DNA of 64,000 bases from Narthecium ossifragum (Eukaryota; Streptophyta; Magnoliopsida; Dioscoreales; Nartheciaceae). The DNA lies in assembly GCA_963920575.1 (NCBI GenBank), contig OY986966.1, forward strand, positions 10,022,048 to 10,086,047, read 5' to 3'. Shown piece after piece: positions 44,897-54,959 of this stretch. The notes below the pieces were generated by a model that did no database searches, was not told where the DNA came from, and was given only the letters and a program-made list of their open reading frames with translations. A program made the translations under genes and the position numbers. The number at the start of each line of letters is the position of its first letter. The first letter of the stretch is position 1.

Positions 44897-47196
44897 TGTG
44901 AGGACCTGCCTCTCTACCCCTGTGGCTCGTTGTAGACCGCAAGGGCAATTTGGTAAATTGTGCCTTGTTGGTTTGTTTCACACCCGCATGTGCACACACT
45001 GGCCTTGTATGTGTTAGTGTTTGTTTAGAATGGTTAGCTGGACCCGGGATCGAAAGATCCGGACTTGGGCTTGAGTTCTTGCCCAAGTTTAGCTTTCAGC
45101 ACACAAAGGATCGATCCTCTCTAGCTAAGGGATCGATCCTCTTCGTGCCAGAAAGCCTTGTGAGAGCGTCATGAAGGCCGCCGTTGGCCGTCGCTCTCCT
45201 CTGTCAGAGAGGGAAGACTTCCCCTCCCCTCCCCTCACTTTTCCCCCTCTTTCCCGGCTGTCCCTTCCCCCTTTCCCTCCTTTCCTCCTTCCCCTCCAAT
45301 CTTCTTCTTCTTCTCTTTTTTTCCCTCCCGAAGCTCTGCTCTTCCCCTGTTTTTCCGGCAGCCACCTTCCCCTCTTCCGTTCTCCCTCCTCCGACCATCA
45401 AATTGGGTGTTCTTTGGCTCGTTGGATTCGTGACAACGAGAGGAAGATCCCTGAAGTGGTTTGGAAGCTTGTTGGTGATCAAATCGCGGGGAATCAGCCG
45501 AGGAAAGTGCAGCTAGGTAGGGTTATACCTACTGGTGTTTATTTCGGGTTTTCTTGAGATCTAGCCGTTGGATCTTGTTGATCCTTGCTTTGTTGGATTC
45601 CTTATGCCTCGTAGAATAACGGATTTAATTTTCATGTTAATCAGTTGAGATTTGAGTAGGTTTTATGGATGATTAGTCTCGGATTTCTGGTTTTCTGCTG
45701 TTCTTGAGAAACAGCCGGCTTGCAGCGCGTTTTCCGGCCGGAAAGTACATGAGCTTGGCTTTTCATAAACATAAGAATTGTAGAGCTATTCGTTAGCTTT
45801 CCATTCCATCTTGGTTCGTATTTTTCCGATTTATGTACGATTTGTTATGATTTGTTTGCTGAAGGGCTGCGTTGCAGCAATTAATGGGTAAGTTAGTTTG
45901 ATTAACGATTTTGATTAGCGTTTTCCCGTTAATCCAACTGTTAGATGATTATGATTTTTGGATATGATGATCCTGATTTATACACCTACTGGTGGCTAAG
46001 TTGGATCTTGAATCCGACGTTGTTTGGACATCGGATCGACCGGATCAATTAGCCTCTAAGTAGAGGCTTTGGGTGTTTTTGAATATAATATTATATTTCG
46101 GAATATAATATTATATTGTGTTTTGTTCATCATCGTTTTCGGGGTTGCCTCCCGTTGCAGGAGTCCGCGGTTGACGGTCGCGGTACCGTCGTAATGCCGG
46201 GACCCGCTGCGGATCGGCTGGCAGCGGTTGGTGGTACCGCTGCAGCGATCCAGTAGACTTATATGATGCTTGACATACTGTTGCATGCCTTTCCTATTAT
46301 CTGTGTATGTCATAGCATGCATTGTTGTTGTGTGCATTAGTTGCATTGGTTAGGGCGTGGGTGATCTTTGGGTCGCCGTCCCGAGGCTGGAAGCTCGGAC
46401 TTAGCCCTAGGACCGGGGTTGGGTTGTTTCGACCCGGTTTGAATTGTGGTGTCCAGTCGATTCGATGATAGGCTTAGATGACTGGTACACTGGATGCTTG
46501 ATGATTGTAGAGGTCGTGTCGATCTCGAGTCGGAGGCTGAGGTGTAGCCAGTGTTCCACTGTGTAGACTCTTGAGTGGTGGAAACGGCCCCCTCAGCGGT
46601 GACATTTCCCGCCTGCAGTGTCGGGTTCCTGCATGTGAGTCAGTAGTGTTTGTTGAGCTTACTGTGTGCTGCTCCTGGGCACCAGGGACACGCGGTGGGG
46701 TTATGGGACCACTGTATACACCCAGATCCCACTTGAGGGCGACACTGTTGCGTTTCCCTCTTCCTTCTGTGTGTCGTAGTGTAGATCCCTACTGAGCTTA
46801 GTGCTCACTCCTACCCGGGCTGCGTTTTGCAAGTGCAGGCGTCAGTTCTTCTTCCGTGGCCCCTACCGGGCAGTTGGTTGGCGGTGCAGCGGCGCCTGGT
46901 GGCTTTGAGAGGTGGTGATCGTTTACTGCTTTTACCCTATGTTAGTTAGTCTCCTACGGGAGTGATGTTGTATTTTGGATCTTCCCCTCTCCGAGGATTT
47001 GTATATTTACACTTTAAGTTTATATCTGTGGTTCGAGGCTTCATTATTATATTGTCTTTTAATTGGGGGTTTTTGATGATTTGCTAAGGAGACCAATAGG
47101 TTAGAGGGAACCCTCGCCAGCTTTGTTTTCCGCGTTTTGTAGGTTCCCATTCGTGTCACCCGGCCCGGTTGGGCTTTCGCGGGTCGGGGCACGACA
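44897..47196 (+). mobile_element. Family-A solo LTR
   Basis: 2300 bp, TGTGAGGACCTGCC to GGGTCGGGGCACGACA, with a perfect 5-bp target duplication CTAGT (44892-44896 and 47197-47201). It is inserted in the 3' non-coding part of the family-D element. It has one GATCGATCC pair (about 45109 and 45131) and the conserved LTR block at 46788-46856. The CT-rich frames at 45171-45557 are low complexity. Confidence 0.93.
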
Positions 47197-47201
47197 CTAG
47201 T

Positions 47202-47520
47202 GGTGGATAATGAGAAGATATGCAAGCTTATGGTAGATCATTTTCATTGGAATGAATTTGAGTGAAATACATACCCACCAAACACATGAGAGTTGAGTGT
47301 TTATTTCCGTGAGGGTCTACTTGTTTAGTATGCTCCATACTCAAGTGAAAATGCTTACTGATTGATTTTTATGTTGTCTAAAAATGTTTGTTCATGACGT
47401 GTTATGAGTTTTTTGAAGAGCTTGATTGTTTTTTGTTGATAGCGTTGCAACCTTGATATCTTGAGTAGAGTGAATTTTAGTTTTGCCCGAGGACGAGTAA
47501 AAGCTAAGTGTGGGGGAATT
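47202..47520 (+). other. 3' non-coding region of family-D element, second part, with polypurine tract
   Basis: Ends TTTTGCCCGAGGACGAGTAA then AAGTGTGGGGGAATT. The purine tract AAGTGTGGGGGAA immediately precedes the LTR start TGATGATC. This CCCGAGGACGAG...GTGTGGGGG signature is usual before the 3' LTR of plant Athila-like elements. Confidence 0.8.
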
Positions 47521-48925
47521 TGATGATCATGCATAATGTTATATTTTTATCCGTTAATATTTAGTCTCCCGTGGTTATTTGGTACATAAGTACACTCATT
47601 ATTCTTATATTTTGATTTAGGATGCAATTGAAGTCCTTAAGTCCAAAACGAAGCTGAAAAGAGTATATGGATCAACTTTAAAGATTAAACTATACCATCT
47701 CATGAAAAATCAGATGATGTGCCATATATGGTTGGAAACCCCTTGAAGTCTAGTTTCTGGAGAATTTTACAGTTCATGATTCTGAGTTTCCTAGAGGAAG
47801 TTACGGCAATTTCAGTACCGATGGCGCAGTCTTGATGGCAGAACAGTAAATACTTTGGAACGTCTGATCGATCCGTCTCCCTAGTGAGATCGATCCGTCT
47901 ATGCAGAAACCTGACAGAACGCATACTTTTCAGCTGTACACAGTCTGATCGATCTGACACCCCTGGTAAGATCGATCCGACTCGGGCGTAGCCAGAAATT
48001 AAAGATTCTGATGCGAAGGATCGATCCGACACCCATAGTGGGATCGATCCTACTTTCCCAGTGAAGAAAATCAATGGTTTAGATCTAATCCGAGGGTGGA
48101 TACTATTAAGGCTATAAATAGGACTCTTTCTAGGGTTTGAGGGGGGATTTCTTAGAGACTCTTGGCTGCTACTTTCTACTTTTTTATATTTTTTCTACAT
48201 TTTCTCTTGCTTATTAGAATCTTTTGAGGATTGTTCTTGATGGCCTTACGTGGCTAAATCTTAATTCTTGGTCGAGGAGACTGAAGCCTCGGAATCAATG
48301 AAACTGTGAGATCTAATCTATTTTTATTGTTCAGTTTATACTTGAGTATTGAATGTTCTTCTGAGATTAAATCTTCGTGATTGTCTTGTCTAATTGCTAG
48401 GAGGCCTACTAGTTTATTATTCATTGCGATCTAATGCTAGGTTGGATATCAAATCCGTAATTATTTGAACCCTCTAGTCTGCGAAGCAACTGAAATCTAT
48501 TGATTTACTACGTTTCAGAGATTGTTAGATTTTAGGAAGAACATTCGACTAGATTAAATGCAACCGCTTGTGCTTGTGTTGTTTAGCTTCATCGATCTCC
48601 CTATTTTTAAGGCTGCTACTAGATTCGAATTTAGTTCGATCGGTGAATATTCATGGTATGAATTGATATATACTTGCATCGATGATCAGTTGTTGGATTC
48701 TGATGGTGGATGTTGACTCAGACCAAGGTTTGTTCTCTTCATTTAATTCAATTCTTTGCTTTAGATTATTTCTTTATAGTTTTCCTCACGTTTAAAACCC
48801 CCATCTTTGTTCACTAAGCACAAAACTAGGCTAAACACTCTTCGTGGGATCGACTTGTACTCGCACTAATACATTTATCTTAAGGAGTACTGGTTTTATT
48901 TTTGAGTGCCTACGACAGCACATCA
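47521..48925 (+). mobile_element. Family-D 3' LTR
   Basis: 1405 bp, TGATGATCATGCATAATG to GACAGCACATCA. It matches the 5' LTR at 58466-59884 and the solo LTR at 2792-4371. GATCGATCC pairs lie at 47866/47888, 47947/47970 and 48019/48042, then TATA at 48113. The right flank GGTGA has no partner because the 5' half of the element is missing. Confidence 0.9.
48113..48120 (+). promoter_or_regulatory. TATA box of family-D 3' LTR
   Basis: TATAAATA followed by GGACTCTTTCTAGGGTTTGA. The last GATCGATCC is about 63 bp upstream. Confidence 0.65.
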
Positions 48926-49715
48926 GGTGATGTCGGGTGGCGTTGGAAGGGAAGATCTGGGACTGAGGGTGTCGTTGGGTGTCGTCCGAAGGGAAAATCT
49001 GGGACTGAGGGTGCCGTCGGATCCGAGAGGGTTGAGGAGCTCGGGCTCCAGATCTGGGACTGCGAGCAACGTCAAGACATCGTCGGGTGCCGTCGGAAGG
49101 GAAGAAGACTTCGGGTGGTGCCGGCTCCGGAGGAGATGGAGGAACAGACAGTGGCGGCTGAGCTCGGGGGTGGAGGTCACCAGTGACGGTGAGGGCCGTC
49201 GTCGGTGTAGGGGGCACCTCGGGGAGGTCACGGCGTCGTCGGAAAGGAGGAGGACGGTCGAGGGATGTAGATCGGTGAGTTCCCACTTCCTGATGATGCA
49301 GGGGGTTCCCGATGATGCGAGGTTTAGAGGAGATAGGAGATGAGGAGTATAGAGGTAAGGGAAATGATGGGGTTGGGTGGCTGTAGTGGTGGTGTGGGTG
49401 CCAGAGATGGGGGCCTCGTCGAAGGAGATGGCCGGCGGCGGCGGTGAATGGTGGAGATCGTGAGAGGGGCAGTCCGGTAGAGATAAAGGAGAAATGGAGA
49501 GTGGTTGGAGGAGAAGAAGGGCTTAAAAGGCTTGGGTAAACGGGTTGACCCGCCTAACCCGTGGGTCAACCCGACCCGATCCGTTTATTCACGGGTCATA
49601 AACGGGTTGATCCGTTTATGACCCGAACTCGATTTTACCAAATCCAAACCCGTTTATCTCGGATCGGGTCAGGTCGGGTCGGGTTCACCGGTCATGATCC
49701 GAATTGCCACCCCTA
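48926..49715. other. Right arm of hAT-like element, GC-rich, no gene
   Basis: Long overlapping frames on both strands (48831-49569) come from GC-rich DNA with an internal duplication of about 54 bp (GGGACTGAGGGTG.CGT at about 48959 and 49001). The last 190 bases are a field of ACCCG/CGGGT inverted words ending in the terminal repeat. No motif in any frame. Confidence 0.6.
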
Positions 49716-49831
49716 GTTGTGTTAGAGGGGGTGGGGCAAGCAGCTCCTTTTTCCCACGGACTTAATAAAAGGCAGTACCAGTACCACATGTCCCCCTTGC
49801 CAAAGTCAACATGACCCCCCTCCTTAAAATG

Positions 49832-50285
49832 GGATTTTTTGCTAAATTGGACTCGTGATGTTTCCTTTTGGCAGAATGAGACCCCTCCTCAAGTTTTCTT
49901 GCAACAGAGGACCCCTAATCATATAAATCCCAATTTTAGCCCTCCCCTCCCATGTCATGGATGGCCATGCCAGGTATCCTATTTCTCACATTTAATGCAT
50001 CACCTGATTTTGGTTAAAAAAATGACAAAAACATCTCGTCGCATCTAATGCGACGAGATGTGTCTTCTTCCCAAAACTTCTTCTTCCCGAATCCTCTTCC
50101 TCCCTCCCGCCGGACATGGCTCCTCCCGCCATCTTCTCTTCTTCCTCTCCACTACCTCCTCTTCTCTTCTCCCTAACCACTCTTCTCCTTTATTCTTTCA
50201 TCTCTCATCTCTTTCCACTGTCACCACTTCTCTACTTTCGCCAAAATAGTTCACCGGAGAGAGCTCTCCACACATGCAAGGTAAT
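49832..50285. repeat. Left terminal inverted repeat of MULE
   Basis: Pairs with about 52630-53082 at high similarity. Both contain ACATCTCGTCGCAT or close variants and the CT-rich CTTCTCTTCTTCC stretch. Confidence 0.88.
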
Positions 50286-50490
50286 GAGAAGCATTTTGTT
50301 GCATTGCCACTTCAACGGACATGTTATAAATCATGAACGCAATCCATATTATTTGGGGGGTACTTCCACGATAAACGAGTTCTCGTCGGACCTTACTCTT
50401 GCTCAACTGAAGGCTCAGTTTTACGTTCTCAGCAATCTATCTCCTATTGACGTTGAGTTATTCTTAACATATGAGATACACGATGATTAA
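50281..50490 (+). pseudogene. MURA-type transposase first-exon fragment, left copy
   Basis: The frame reads MRSILLHCHFNGHVINHERN, PYYLGGTSTINEFSSDLTLA and SNLSPIDVELFLTYEIHDD. This fits the N-terminal domain preceding the MuDR domain in plant MULE proteins (F..G.......Y.GG....V..D.....L........). It ends at a TAA, and in another frame NELTPEAEG runs to GGTAAGTTATAG (50513-50524), a donor-like site shared by all three copies. The body of the exon has an internal deletion compared with the minus-strand copy. Confidence 0.55.
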
Positions 50491-50524
50491 CGAACTCACA
50501 CCGGAGGCCGAGGGGTAAGTTATA

Positions 50525-50880
50525 GAAGCATGAGTAGAATTATAAGTTATGTGTGTATAAAATTCTACATACGTGTCTGAAATTATTTCCACGAGTATTT
50601 ATATGCTACCCACGTGTACAAAATTTATGAACGTGTACGCGGCTTACATGCTTTTCGCGTGTATTACTTGCTCAGACATGCGTTCATGCACAGGTATAAA
50701 TCGAAACATGTGTATGTTTTGGTCCTTTTACGTGTGTGAGTTAGAAATACACGTGAAAAGCACGTAGACCTCGTACACGTTTATAAATTTTGCACACGCA
50801 CGTAGCCTATTAATACTCATGAAAAGAAGTTCAAACACGTATGTAGAATTTTATACACACGCATATTATAATTATACCCG
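50525..50880. repeat. ACGTGTA-rich array (intron-like), inverted double
   Basis: Words ACGTGTA, ACGCGTGTA and their complements recur about every 20-35 bp. It lies between two donor-like GTAAGTTATAG sites facing each other (50515 on plus, about 50900 on minus). Related sequence at 52140-52365 sits at the start of the intron of the third copy. Confidence 0.7.
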
Positions 50881-51039
50881 CGCTTCTATAACTTACCTCT
50901 CGGCCTCCGGTGGGAGTCCATTAATTATCATCTCTTCCACCAGTTGAGGTAATTCTTCATCTCCGCTTGGATATGGTTAGAGAGGTGTGTTCAGATCAAT
51001 ACCACCCAGTATGCGGGGAATAGTTGCTGGCTCTAACAA

Positions 51040-51460
51040 CGGGTGTTCAGATCAATGTCTAGACGGCTACGTGGTCTATATGGATCGTCGGATATCTCGT
51101 ATGTTAAGAACAACTCAACGTCAATAGGAGATAGATTGCTGAGAAAGTGAAAGTGAGCCTTCAGTTGAGCAAGAGTAAGGTCCGACGAGAACTCGTCGAT
51201 CGTGGAAGTACCCCCCAAATAATATGGATTGCATTCATGATTGATAGCATGTTCGTTGAAGTGGCAATGCAGCGGAACGCTTCTCATTGCCTTGCATGTG
51301 TGGAAAGCTCTCTCCGGTGAACTATTTTGGCGAAGGTAGAGAAGTGGAGGCAGTGGAAAGGGAGGAGAGATGAAAGAATAAGGGAGAAGAGTGAAGAGGG
51401 AGAAGAGAAGGGGAGGTAGTGGAGAGTGAGAAGAGAAGATGGCTGGAGGAGACATGCCTT
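51040..51460 (-). pseudogene. MURA-type transposase first-exon fragment, inner copy
   Basis: The minus-strand frame reads MRSVPLHCHFNEHAINHECN, PYYLGGTSTIDEFSSDLTLA and SNLSPIDVELFLTYEISDDP, nearly identical to the plus-strand copy at 50281. It continues to IDLNT. It is preceded by the same CT-rich leader as the terminal arms. It is an inverted copy of the element end, inside the element. Confidence 0.6.
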
Positions 51461-51839
51461 GATATTGTTTGGATGGTATGCAACAAACCTCGTACACATT
51501 CATCAATATTATACACGTGTGTATCCTGAAGATACTCGTGAAAAGAAGTTGAGACACGCGTTTTTCAAACAATACATGTATCGTTATAAAAAAACTACAC
51601 GTATCGTCATAAAAAATACACGTGTAACGCCAAAATGACTGGTTTTTACCTTGCATCAAAAGGTGTACTACACTAGCCGCACCCTACAATGCACATAAGA
51701 TAGACACAACATCATGCAGCGGATGGAGCTGGTGTTGTACCGGGCACAGCTACAGGACGTACCGGTGCATCGGGATGAATGGGTGCTCTACAAATCTCTC
51801 GGTGTGCCCAAGTACGTTACACCTCGAACATCTCCGCAT

Positions 51840-52140
51840 TGTTCTCGACTGTGCCTCGCCTTGAGACAGCAACCTTCTCTTCATGGTGCGTATCTTGCGA
51901 GCGACATCTTAAGGTTTGCCTTATCGGGGTACCTCTCTCCAACATATGGCTCGGTGGCATTCAAAAAGTAGGTTGCTTGAGCTTGAGCTTCCGGTGTTTC
52001 GAAGTTGAGAACATACTCATCTATCTCGTCATAGTCAAACATCTCTGATGGCTCCTCGCAGTCGCAACCAGCTACCCAGTCATTCGCAAAATATATTTCC
52101 TCGTATGGGTCAAAGCAGACCCGTTTTCATGACTGTGTGT
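51840..52140 (-). pseudogene. MURA-type transposase, MuDR domain fragment
   Basis: The minus strand reads WVAGCDCEEPSEMF, FDYDEIDEYVLNFETPE and ATEPYVGERYPDKANLKMSL then ARYA before a frame change. The V-G..F.D...LK.A...YA.K pattern is the start of the MuDR domain of plant Mutator transposases. It follows the intron-like stretch 52140-52365 and the exon end at about 52530-52370 (IDLNTPHEPCRSEDKELAQL and TINELTPEAEG before GTAAGT). The zinc finger and DDE regions are absent. Confidence 0.6.
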
Positions 52141-52365
52141 ATAAGGAGTTCAAAAATCAGTACTCGTAAAAGGACCAAAAAACATACACGTGTTCCGATT
52201 TATACACGTGTGTGAGCTACGAATACACGCGAAAAGCATGTAAACCGCGTACACGTTCATAAATTATGTACATGTGCGTAGCCTATAAATACTCGTGATC
52301 ATAAGTTCAAACACGTATGTAGAATTTTATACACACACATCTGATAATTATACCCGTGCTTCTAT
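52141..52365 (-). repeat. ACGTGTA-rich array inside transposase intron
   Basis: On the minus strand it starts GTAAGTTATAG and holds about eight ACGTGTA/CGCGTGTA/CGAGTA words at 20-30-base intervals, T-rich between them. It precedes the MuDR exon. Confidence 0.65.
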
Positions 52366-52629
52366 AACTTACCCCTCGGCCTCTGGTGTGAGTTCGTTAA
52401 TCGTCATCTCTTGGACCAGTTGAGCTAGTTCTTTGTCTTCACTGCGACATGGTTCATGGGGTGTGTTCAGATCAATGCCACCCAGTATGTGGGGAATAGT
52501 TGCTGGCTCTAACAGTGAGACGTCATTGTTCGAACTGAGACAGTGTGGAATGCGTTAGAAGGCAAGAAAATTATCTTATTCTTTAGTTTTTGGCAAATTA
52601 GACCTGTGAGAGCTCTCTCTGGTGTGGGA

Positions 52630-53082
52630 TGCCTTGCATGTGTGGAGTGCTCTCTCTGGTGAACTATTTTAGCGAAAGTAGGGAAATGGAGACAGAGGAA
52701 AGGGATGAGAGATGAGAGAATAAAGGAGAAGAGTGGTCAGGGAGAAGAGAAGATGAGGCAGTGGAGAGGAAGAAGAGAAGATGGCAGAGGAGCCATGCCC
52801 GATGGGAGGGAGAAAGAGGATTCGGGAAAAAGAAGTTTTGGAAAAGAAGACACATCTCGTCGCATCGCATTAAATGTGACGGGATGTTTTTGTCATCTTT
52901 TAACCAAAATCAGGTGATGCATTAAATGTAAGAAATAGGATACCTGACATGGCCATCAATGGCATGAGAGGGGAGGGGTAAAATCGAGATTTATATACTT
53001 AGTGATCCTCTGTTGTAAAAAACCTTGAGGGGTCTCATTCTGCCAAAAGGAACATCACGGTCCAATTTGGCATAAAAAAACC
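52630..53082. repeat. Right terminal inverted repeat of MULE
   Basis: Inverted partner of 49832-50285. It ends ...GGCATAAAAAAACC before the target duplication CTTAAAATG. Confidence 0.88.
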
Positions 53083-53091
53083 CTTAAAATG

Positions 53092-53634
53092 CCTCCTGGA
53101 ACGTTTGGAATGTAGTTTCGGAACGGTTCCTACCGGAATCCGGTATATTTCGGCCAAAATGGATCAGTTTTTACAGAACTTGTATATACTAATCTTCAGG
53201 AATCATGGCTAGGACTATATGATTTGGCTAATGGGCTGGGAAAGTAGACAGTGGTTGGCAGTCATCCTCTCAAGAATCAAAATCAAACAAGAAAACAGAG
53301 AAAACTTTGATCAAGTCACGATCACATCATTCTCTGATCAAGCAATCTATCTAATCAAAGGAGCAAATCGAGCAAAATCCGGAAAATGAATCACAATCGT
53401 TGATTATATTACAATTTCCGAGCAATTATTCCCAAATTGCTTACAACAGTTAATTTATTAAGAAACAGATGTCTCTTCTTTCTCTTGCAGCATCTCTTCC
53501 GTTGTTGTTCATGCAGATTGCACACATGATTCCTGGAAGTTGATCCACAACAGATATAAACTCATTCTTCTTCTTCTTCTAAAACTATGTTAGCCACCAT
53601 AAAAAAAAAACAGAAAAAAGAATTGGCATGGTGT
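53092..53634. other. No gene recognised; 3' flank of RING-H2 gene
   Basis: No motif-bearing frame. The minus-strand stretch just below the RING stop (about 53540-53634) would be its 3' untranslated region. Confidence 0.4.
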
Positions 53635-54081
53635 TTACGATTCAGACTGAGCAAAACACTCCTCAAGAGGAACAGAGCAATCCCGATTGTTCTCCGCCAT
53701 CGATGAAACCATAGAATCACGGCACAGAGGGCATGTGGCTCTCTGGCGCTCGAGCCACCGGTCCAAGCAGTCGCCATGGAACACATGCTTGCATCTCAGC
53801 TCTCTGATCTACTCCCCTTCCACCAGTTTACAGAGACACACCGCACATTCCACCTCCTCATCTCCCTCCCTAGGAACATACTTCAGCTGTGCATAAGACA
53901 AGGAGCTGGGCTGGAAGAGCGGAGATTCCGGCCAACAGAGCAGGCGTGCTCTTACTTCCCACCGCCTGAAGAATGGCGCGATACGCCGGAGGATCATTCT
54001 GCCAAGGACGATGGAGAGGCTGATACCATGGAAGAAGAGGATGGACAGGAGAAGGTGCAGAAGCAGTGTGGCGATTTCCAT
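53635..54081 (-). pseudogene. RING-H2 zinc-finger protein (E3 ubiquitin ligase type) with one in-frame stop
   Basis: From ATG at 54081 the frame runs 148 codons to TAA (53635-53637) with a single TAG at codon 91. Residues about 4-30 are hydrophobic (TLLLHLLLSILFFHGISLSI), a membrane anchor or signal. The RING-H2 ligands are complete: C79-x2-C82-x14-C97-x1-H99-x2-H102-x2-C105-x11-C117-x2-C120, in ECAVCLC, RCKHVFHGDC and ATCPLC. Small proteins of this layout are plant E3 ligases of the RHA/XERICO/ATL-like kind. There is no intron. The stop falls between the second and third metal ligands. It could be a recent pseudogene or a base error. A TATA-like TTAATATAG lies about 65 bases upstream of the ATG. 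It is the least damaged host gene here. Confidence 0.85.
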
Positions 54082-54955
54082 GGAGGATTCTTAGAACAAG
54101 TTCACAAGAAGTGGTTTGGTCTCTTCACAGGGATGCAACTATATTAATCTTCGGCTACGCACGGACCACGGGAGATAATTTTTTCGCGGTTCATCCCCGT
54201 ACTTCACTTTTCGCAATTCCGTCCGAGTTCTTGTAAAACAGGACCCAAATGTTGAAAATATCCATATTTTCCATCACATTTCCAATGACATGATACACGC
54301 CACGCCAAATATGTCTTTGGATCCATCCACATGGCGTGTGGGTTTGAATTAAAAAATAAAATAAAATAAAAACGTGACGTTTGAAGTGGTCGGTAAGGGT
54401 GTCTGCGTCCACGTGGTGTGATGTTATTCGCCCATAGTATGGCGCGCAGAAATCGGATCACATACGGAAGTTTCAAACACGTGCAATGCATATTTTCTGA
54501 TCGGAAATGGAGATTCTTTTTCGCATCTGTTCTCTCCGATCTCGCCGGCACCTCTTTTTCTCTATTCTATCTGATCTCGTCGTCCTTATTTTCTGATCGG
54601 AAATGGAGACTTTCTCGCTCTCTCCGACCTCATTGTCCTTATTTTCCTAACCAATGGTGATGGAGAACGCCGTGGAGAGTCTACTCGATACGGCCATGGA
54701 GAAGGTCATGGAGAAAGCCATGCAGAAGCTGCTGCGCTGCAAAGGGGACCTCACAATGAATTAAAGCTCGCTGCTCACCAAGATATCTTTTTGGCATTTC
54801 ATTTCTTTTTGTGTCCTTATATCTAAAATGGTTTAATCTTTCCATTTCTAGAAGGGAGTAGAAACTTGATTTTTGTGCATATTTCACTCAAATATTTTTA
54901 TTCACATTTTGTTCTCTCAGCACCATCCTTTCTCTGTACAATAGATGAACAAATT
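54082..54955. other. No gene established; short frame and direct repeat
   Basis: ATTTTCTGATCGGAAATGGA occurs at about 54492 and 54589. A short plus frame at 54656-54763 (MENAVESLLDTAMEKVMEKA...) has no recognised family and could be a first exon. The TTCATCCCCGTACTTCACTT-like stretch near 54190 resembles transposon ends, but no partner was found. Confidence 0.4.
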
Positions 54956-54959
54956 ATTA

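Larger units (their letters stand above)
41106..49715. mobile_element. hAT-like element split by a nested 7.6-kb insertion
   Basis: The left end TTGGGGTGGCAATTCGG and the right end, reversed TAGGGGTGGCAATTCGG, are inverted repeats with the GGGGTGGCAA core seen at plant hAT ends. The flanks are GTTGTGTC (41098-41105) and GTTGTGTT (49716-49723), an 8-bp duplication with one mismatch, the length expected for hAT. Original element sequence is 41106-41326 and 48926-49715. Both ends hold many inverted ACCCGTTTAT/GGGTCGGGT words. No transposase is visible, so it was non-autonomous or has decayed. Confidence 0.75.
49832..53082. mobile_element. Mutator-like element (MULE) with long inverted ends
   Basis: 3251 bp flanked by a perfect 9-bp duplication CTTAAAATG (49823-49831 and 53083-53091); the identical stretch is 10 bases with the adjoining C. 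The arms 49832-50285 and about 52630-53082 are inverted copies over about 450 bp, from GG(A/T)TTTTTT through CAAAATCAGGTGATGCATTA. A third, inner copy of the arm-plus-first-exon segment lies on the minus strand at about 50885-51460. Remnants of a MURA-type transposase are present (separate entries). It is defective: the transposase lacks its DDE part. Confidence 0.88.

Noticed and set aside
45171..45557. CT-rich frames of 110-128 codons in the family-A solo LTR
   Set aside because: Low-complexity Ser/Pro/Phe translations inside an LTR; counterpart DNA in other copies is equally CT-rich.
48831..49343. Frames on both strands in the hAT right arm
   Set aside because: Overlapping frames in GC-rich, internally duplicated sequence; no motif.
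53776..54147. Plus-strand 123-codon frame opposite the RING gene
   Set aside because: Antisense shadow; the minus strand shows the complete RING-H2 ligand pattern.
54656..54764. Short frame MENAVESLLDTAMEKV as the start of an NBS-LRR gene
   Set aside because: Weak resemblance only; no NB-ARC or LRR sequence follows.
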